Below, in pieces: positions 63,043 through 64,000 of a stretch of DNA of 64,000 nt. The position numbers and the translations under genes were made by a program. The notes under the pieces are model-generated. The model searched no databases, was not told the DNA's origin, and was given only the letters and a program-made list of their open reading frames with translations. The stretch comes from Piscibacillus halophilus (GTDB lineage Bacteria; Bacillota; Bacilli; Bacillales; Alkalibacillaceae). Positions within the stretch are counted from its first letter, which is position 1, and each line of letters opens with the position of its first letter. Location of the stretch: positions 1 through 64,000 of the forward strand of contig NZ_FOES01000010.1 of assembly GCF_900110685.1 (NCBI RefSeq), read 5' to 3'.

Positions 63043-64000
63043 ATGAGATTAAGAACACAACTAAACTTAGCGTTTTCTACTTTATTAATGGTTATTTTAA
63101 CTATTACAGGCTTTTTGACCTATTCTTTGATTATGGATATGTTAATTGATAAAGAAGAAGCTCAGTTAAAACAAAAAGGTGAAATATTAATCGATATATT
63201 AAATCGAGAGTACGATTCCATTCGTTCAGCGAATGAATTTCAAGAGTTTTTGCACTCCCAAGATGGAGAATTAATTTTATTTAACACTAATGAGAATGCA
63301 GTCCTATTCTCAACGATGTCTATTGATCATACACGAAAATTTTATAACGAAGGTTACTTTAATAATTATTCGGAAGAGATTTGGAATGGAATGAACCAAA
63401 AATATGTGACAGCTCGAATTGTTAGGCAACCTAACTCGAGTGGGGTTGAACTTATTTTATTAACCCCAATCAAAGATTTACAAGAAGTGCAAAGTAGTTT
63501 TTTTAATCGGTTGTTAATGGTGTTCTTAATTGGTGGTGTATTAGCTGTTTTATTAAGTTATTTTTTAACGAATCGCCTAGTAAAACCGTTAACCCTATTA
63601 AAACATGAGTTGAAAAAAGTGGAGAAAAGGCGTTTTGATGATTTGAATCGGGTGGAAGCAACAGGAGAAATTAAAGAAGTAGAACAAAGCCTGTTTGATA
63701 TGGCGAATGAATTAGAAGGATATATGAAATCACAGCAGGCCTTTTTCCAAAATGCCAGTCATGAATTAAAAACCCCATTAATGACCATTCAAGGGTATGC
63801 AGAGGGCATTAAAGAAGGTGTATTTCAAGGTGAGGAACGGGACAAAGGTCTCGAAACAATGGTTGAGGAAATCAGTAGATTGAAAAAAATCATTAACGAA
63901 ATGATCTGGCTGGCTAAACTCGAAAGTGAGGAGTTACCGTATAATCGAGAGTGGGTGGAAGTTAACCAGTTGATCGAGGATATTTATCATCGTATGATTC
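63043..64000 (+). CDS. cssS: Sensor histidine kinase CssS (truncated by the window end)
   Basis: The first 319 codons of a membrane histidine kinase. Two membrane segments (about 8-35 and 155-175) flank an extracytoplasmic sensor domain of about 120 residues. A HAMP domain follows (about 175-230, RLVKPLTLL). The phosphorylated His240 lies in the H-box NASHELKTPLMTI. The ATP-binding domain is beyond the edge. The ATG overlaps the region of the cssR stop (TAAATG), and the order is that of the B. subtilis secretion-stress pair. It probably senses misfolded exported protein and activates htrB. Confidence 0.87.
   Translation, partial: MRLRTQLNLAFSTLLMVILTITGFLTYSLIMDMLIDKEEAQLKQKGEILIDILNREYDSIRSANEFQEFLHSQDGELILFNTNENAVLFSTMSIDHTRKFYNEGYFNNYSEEIWNGMNQKYVTARIVRQPNSSGVELILLTPIKDLQEVQSSFFNRLLMVFLIGGVLAVLLSYFLTNRLVKPLTLLKHELKKVEKRRFDDLNRVEATGEIKEVEQSLFDMANELEGYMKSQQAFFQNASHELKTPLMTIQGYAEGIKEGVFQGEERDKGLETMVEEISRLKKIINEMIWLAKLESEELPYNREWVEVNQLIEDIYHRMI

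Overview
The window is chromosomal DNA from a low-GC, spore-forming Gram-positive bacterium of the family Bacillaceae. Many blocks follow the order I remember from Bacillus subtilis: secG-est-rnr-smpB-ssrA, fadM-fadN-fadA-fadE-yusI-gcvH-yusF-yusE-metNPQ, sufCDSUB-yunE-yunD-yunC-yunB, zur-znuBCA, and htrB divergent from cssRS. Small YjcZ-type proteins and YunB point to sporulation. Many proteins are rich in Asp and Glu, which would fit a salt-tolerant genus, but I cannot name one. Nothing looks like a prophage, plasmid or CRISPR locus. The only insertion sequence is an IS256-family copy cut by the left edge.

Layout. 1-2.0 kb: IS end, glutamate/aspartate symporter, secG. 2.1-7.1 kb: carboxylesterase, RNase R, an inserted acetyltransferase, SmpB and tmRNA (protein export and trans-translation). 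7.2-15.4 kb: a less conserved stretch with a zinc dehydrogenase plus class II aldolase pair, a phosphodiesterase-like protein plus patatin pair, an M42 peptidase, an MFS exporter and two tiny YjcZ proteins. 15.5-19.1 kb: MerR regulator, acyl-CoA synthetase and acyl-CoA dehydrogenase operon behind a MerR-type promoter. 19.4-26 kb: transporters, a collapsed zinc dehydrogenase pseudogene, a YkpA-like ABC-F protein and FtsW. 26.1-29.6 kb: a MITE-like repeat and the zinc uptake operon with a Zur box. 29.8-38.6 kb: proline dehydrogenase, the fatty-acid beta-oxidation operon with a FadR-type operator, gcvH and thioredoxin-fold proteins. 38.7-41.7 kb: two SAM-I riboswitches in series ahead of the methionine ABC importer. 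41.8-52.4 kb: a small unknown gene, the SUF iron-sulfur operon and the yun genes with an HD-GYP protein. 52.5-56.2 kb: lysine riboswitch with an NhaC-type transporter, then an NSS transporter with its small subunit. 56.4-59.5 kb: glyoxylate shunt (malate synthase, isocitrate lyase). 59.6-64 kb: an unknown membrane-anchored protein, an acetyltransferase, the HtrB protease and the CssRS two-component system (CssS runs off the edge).

Fatty-acid degradation (two loci) yields acetyl-CoA, and the aceB-aceA operon in the same window would let the cell grow on it. Methionine, lysine and zinc uptake are each under a recognisable element (SAM-I, L-box, Zur box).

The most unexpected structure is four intergenic arrays (about 19168-19305, 36413-36517, 47550-47680 and 56297-56420). 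Each starts 4-20 nt after a transcription terminator and is built from a short core repeated about every 21 bp, with a different core in each array. Three of the four are phased almost perfectly at 21 bp. I do not know a described family with these properties. Other points worth checking are a five-fold TGT-N6-ACA operator-like motif before aceB, a perfect palindrome in the 19-bp spacer of the MerR-type promoter, a small gene that seems to lack a standard start codon, and a terminator-like hairpin that buries the yunB ribosome-binding site.
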